DNA from: Mycolicibacterium fluoranthenivorans
Lineage (GTDB): Bacteria; Actinomycetota; Actinomycetes; Mycobacteriales; Mycobacteriaceae
NCBI RefSeq assembly: GCF_011758805.1
Contig: NZ_JAANOW010000001.1
Coordinates: 434,001 to 498,000 of the forward strand
DNA length: 64,000 bases
Reading direction: 5' to 3'
Both the position numbers and the translations under genes were made by a program. Position 1 is the stretch's first letter; each line of letters starts with the position of its first letter. Below the pieces are notes generated by a model, which saw only the letters and a list, made by a program, of their open reading frames with translations, did not search any database and was not told the origin of the DNA. Below are positions 62,724 to 64,000 of the stretch, piece by piece.

Positions 62724-62784
62724 GCCTCCAGGGTAACGGCCGATGTCATGCGGAAACGTGCGCCTGCGTGGCGCGCCGCGCCGT

Positions 62785-62790
62785 TACGCT
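62785..62790 (+). promoter_or_regulatory. -10 element TACGCT near a leaderless ATG
   Basis: TACGCT ends 7 bases before ATG 62798, fitting a near-leaderless transcript of the AI-2E family gene and supporting that start. Confidence 0.45.
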
Positions 62791-62797
62791 ACCGGGC

Positions 62798-63964
62798 ATG
62801 ACCCGCTCCCCTGGTGTACTCACCGCCGATCCGCTCGCCGACGAGTCGGTGAGCCCCGTGATCCGCAAGGCGGCTGCCTGGTCCTGGCGGTTGCTGGTCA
62901 TCGGTGCGGCGGTGATGGCGGCGCTGTGGGTGATGACGCACCTCGAGCTCATCTTCGTGCCTGTGGCATTGGCGGCCATGATGGCCGCGCTGCTGATGCC
63001 TGCGGTCGACCTCCTGCACACGCGCCGGGTGCCGCGCGGGGCGGCGGTGGCGGGGGTGATCCTCGGCGCGATCGCCGTCGTCGGCGGCATCCTGACCTTC
63101 GTGGTGAGTCAATTCATCAGTGGCGCACCGGATCTCGTCGAGCAGGTGACGCGCAGTATCGACGGGTTGCGGGTCTGGCTGGTGGAGGGGCCCGCGCATC
63201 TGAGCAAGGATCAGATCGACCACGCCGGCGACTCGGTCATCACCGCGCTGCGGGAGAACCAGGCCAAGCTGACCAGCGGGGCGCTGTCCACCGCGGGCAC
63301 CATCACCGAGATCGTGACCGGTGCCCTGCTGGTGCTGTTCACCCTGATCTTCCTGCTCAACGGCGGTCGCGACATCTTCGCCTTCATCACCAGGATCTTC
63401 CCGACGACGGTGCGCGACCGGGTCCGGGACGCCGGGCGGGCCGGGTTTCGTTCGCTGATCGGCTACGTGCGGGCGACCTGCCTGGTGGCCCTTGTCGATG
63501 CGATCGGTATCGGTACCGGCCTGGCGATCATGGGGGTGCCGCTGGCGCTACCGCTGGCCTCGCTGGTGTTCCTCGGTGCGTTCATCCCGCTCGTGGGTGC
63601 GGTGCTCACCGGCGGGATCGCCGTCGTCGTCGCGCTCATCGCCAAGGGCTGGGTGTACGCCTTGATCACGCTGGGCCTCATCATCGCCGTACAGCAGCTG
63701 GAAGCGCATGTGCTGCAACCGATCGTGATGGGTCGCGCGGTGTCGCTGCATCCCCTGGCCGTGGTGCTGGCCATCGCCGGGGGCGGTGTGCTGGCCGGCA
63801 TCGTCGGCGCCCTGCTCGCGGTGCCGGCACTGGCGGTCACCAACAGCGCGGTGCGGGTGCTGCTGGCACCGGATCCGGACGCCGAGGAAGCCCTGCTGGC
63901 CGCCGAATCGGGTGCGGGGCCGGACCCCGACCCCGATCCTGGGGCCGGGGACGAGTCCGGTTAG
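62798..63964 (+). CDS. AI-2E family transporter (Rv0205-like)
   Basis: This 388-residue membrane protein has the AI-2E/PerM family layout: paired N-terminal membrane segments (about 25-60), a cytoplasmic/periplasmic helical part (residues about 80-150), and a C-terminal membrane half with [19 protein letters not shown] and [22 protein letters not shown]. Substrates in this family range from signal molecules to ions and lipids; none can be chosen here. The last 30 residues are acidic and Pro-rich. Its stop overlaps the stop of convergent mmpL3. Confidence 0.88.
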   Translation: MTRSPGVLTADPLADESVSPVIRKAAAWSWRLLVIGAAVMAALWVMTHLELIFVPVALAAMMAALLMPAVDLLHTRRVPRGAAVAGVILGAIAVVGGILTFVVSQFISGAPDLVEQVTRSIDGLRVWLVEGPAHLSKDQIDHAGDSVITALRENQAKLTSGALSTAGTITEIVTGALLVLFTLIFLLNGGRDIFAFITRIFPTTVRDRVRDAGRAGFRSLIGYVRATCLVALVDAIGIGTGLAIMGVPLALPLASLVFLGAFIPLVGAVLTGGIAVVVALIAKGWVYALITLGLIIAVQQLEAHVLQPIVMGRAVSLHPLAVVLAIAGGGVLAGIVGALLAVPALAVTNSAVRVLLAPDPDAEEALLAAESGAGPDPDPDPGAGDESG

Positions 63965-64000
63965 AGCCTGCCCTCGCGCCGCAGCAGGTCGGCGGCGCTG
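63961..64000 (-). CDS. mmpL3: Probable MmpL3 C-terminus (3' end only)
   Basis: The minus strand reads [12 protein letters not shown] then stop (TAA at 63963-63961). An ending of this type, following a disordered tail, is what I recall for mycobacterial MmpL3 proteins, and mmpL3 is the expected convergent neighbour of the Rv0205-like gene. Only 12 codons are inside the window, so the call rests mainly on synteny. Confidence 0.6.
   Translation of the reverse strand, partial: SAADLLRREGRL

Overview
The window is about 67% GC, rich in GTG/TTG starts and almost entirely coding. Gene content and order match a mycobacterium, most likely a fast-growing Mycolicibacterium. The decisive evidence is long synteny with the M. 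tuberculosis Rv0158-Rv0206c interval: a TetR gene, adhE1, a hotdog thioesterase, an SRPBCC protein, the complete mce1 locus, sigG, the monoacylglycerol lipase, ilvD, ricR, an L,D-transpeptidase, zmp1, two Mce-associated genes, mmpL11, a heme-binding protein, a YbhN-like membrane protein, an AI-2E family protein and the tail of mmpL3. The assignment is by recognition of proteins and order; no database search was run.

Layout. 1-1.6 kb: the end of an alkanesulfonate/taurine-type ABC importer (binding protein, ATPase). 1.65-1.77 kb: a 36-codon minus-strand gene. 1.9-5.1 kb: a translationally coupled TetR-SDR-acyl-CoA dehydrogenase operon. 5.2-8.1 kb: alcohol dehydrogenase, thioesterase, D-2-hydroxyacid dehydrogenase and SRPBCC protein. 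8.1-23.6 kb: mce1R diverging from fadD5, then yrbE1AB-mce1ABCDEF and four Mce-associated genes, the mycobacterial fatty/mycolic acid importer. 23.6-30.1 kb: SDR, a large secreted PE-PPE-like protein, a phosphodiester-glycosidase-like protein, a PQQ-sugar-dehydrogenase-like lipoprotein and a pirin. 30.2-35.9 kb: MarR, a truncated maleylpyruvate-isomerase-like gene, a methyltransferase, an SDR, a mycofactocin-type alcohol dehydrogenase behind a KstR-like operator, a VOC protein and a small secreted protein. 35.9-41.4 kb: sigG, lipase, a degenerate hydrolase lipoprotein, DUF2786, HExxH and O-methyltransferase genes, and a second Crp. 41.5-45.6 kb: an IclR / bicovalent flavin oxidase / diacetylphloroglucinol-hydrolase-like cassette and a 13E12-type HNH protein. 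45.7-49.6 kb: ilvD, a DUF305 lipoprotein with ricR, and an L,D-transpeptidase. 49.6-64 kb: zmp1, two orphan Mce-associated genes, mmpL11, two heme-binding-fold proteins, a PrrAB-like two-component system, an M23 lipoprotein operon, an AI-2E transporter and the end of mmpL3.

How the parts work together. The Mce1 importer, FadD5, acyl-CoA dehydrogenase, SDRs and alcohol dehydrogenases form a lipid uptake and oxidation theme. MmpL11, the heme-binding proteins, MmpL3, Zmp1, the transpeptidase and the M23 protein belong to the cell envelope. The most informative new observations are regulatory: a perfect KstR-type site at the NDMA-type alcohol dehydrogenase; a TACCCC/GGGGTA palindrome inside the promoter of the DUF305-ricR pair; a 24-bp and a 30-bp near-perfect palindrome with no known regulator; and an aromatic-ketone-type catabolic cassette with its own IclR regulator. 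No tRNA, rRNA, CRISPR array, insertion sequence or prophage was seen.
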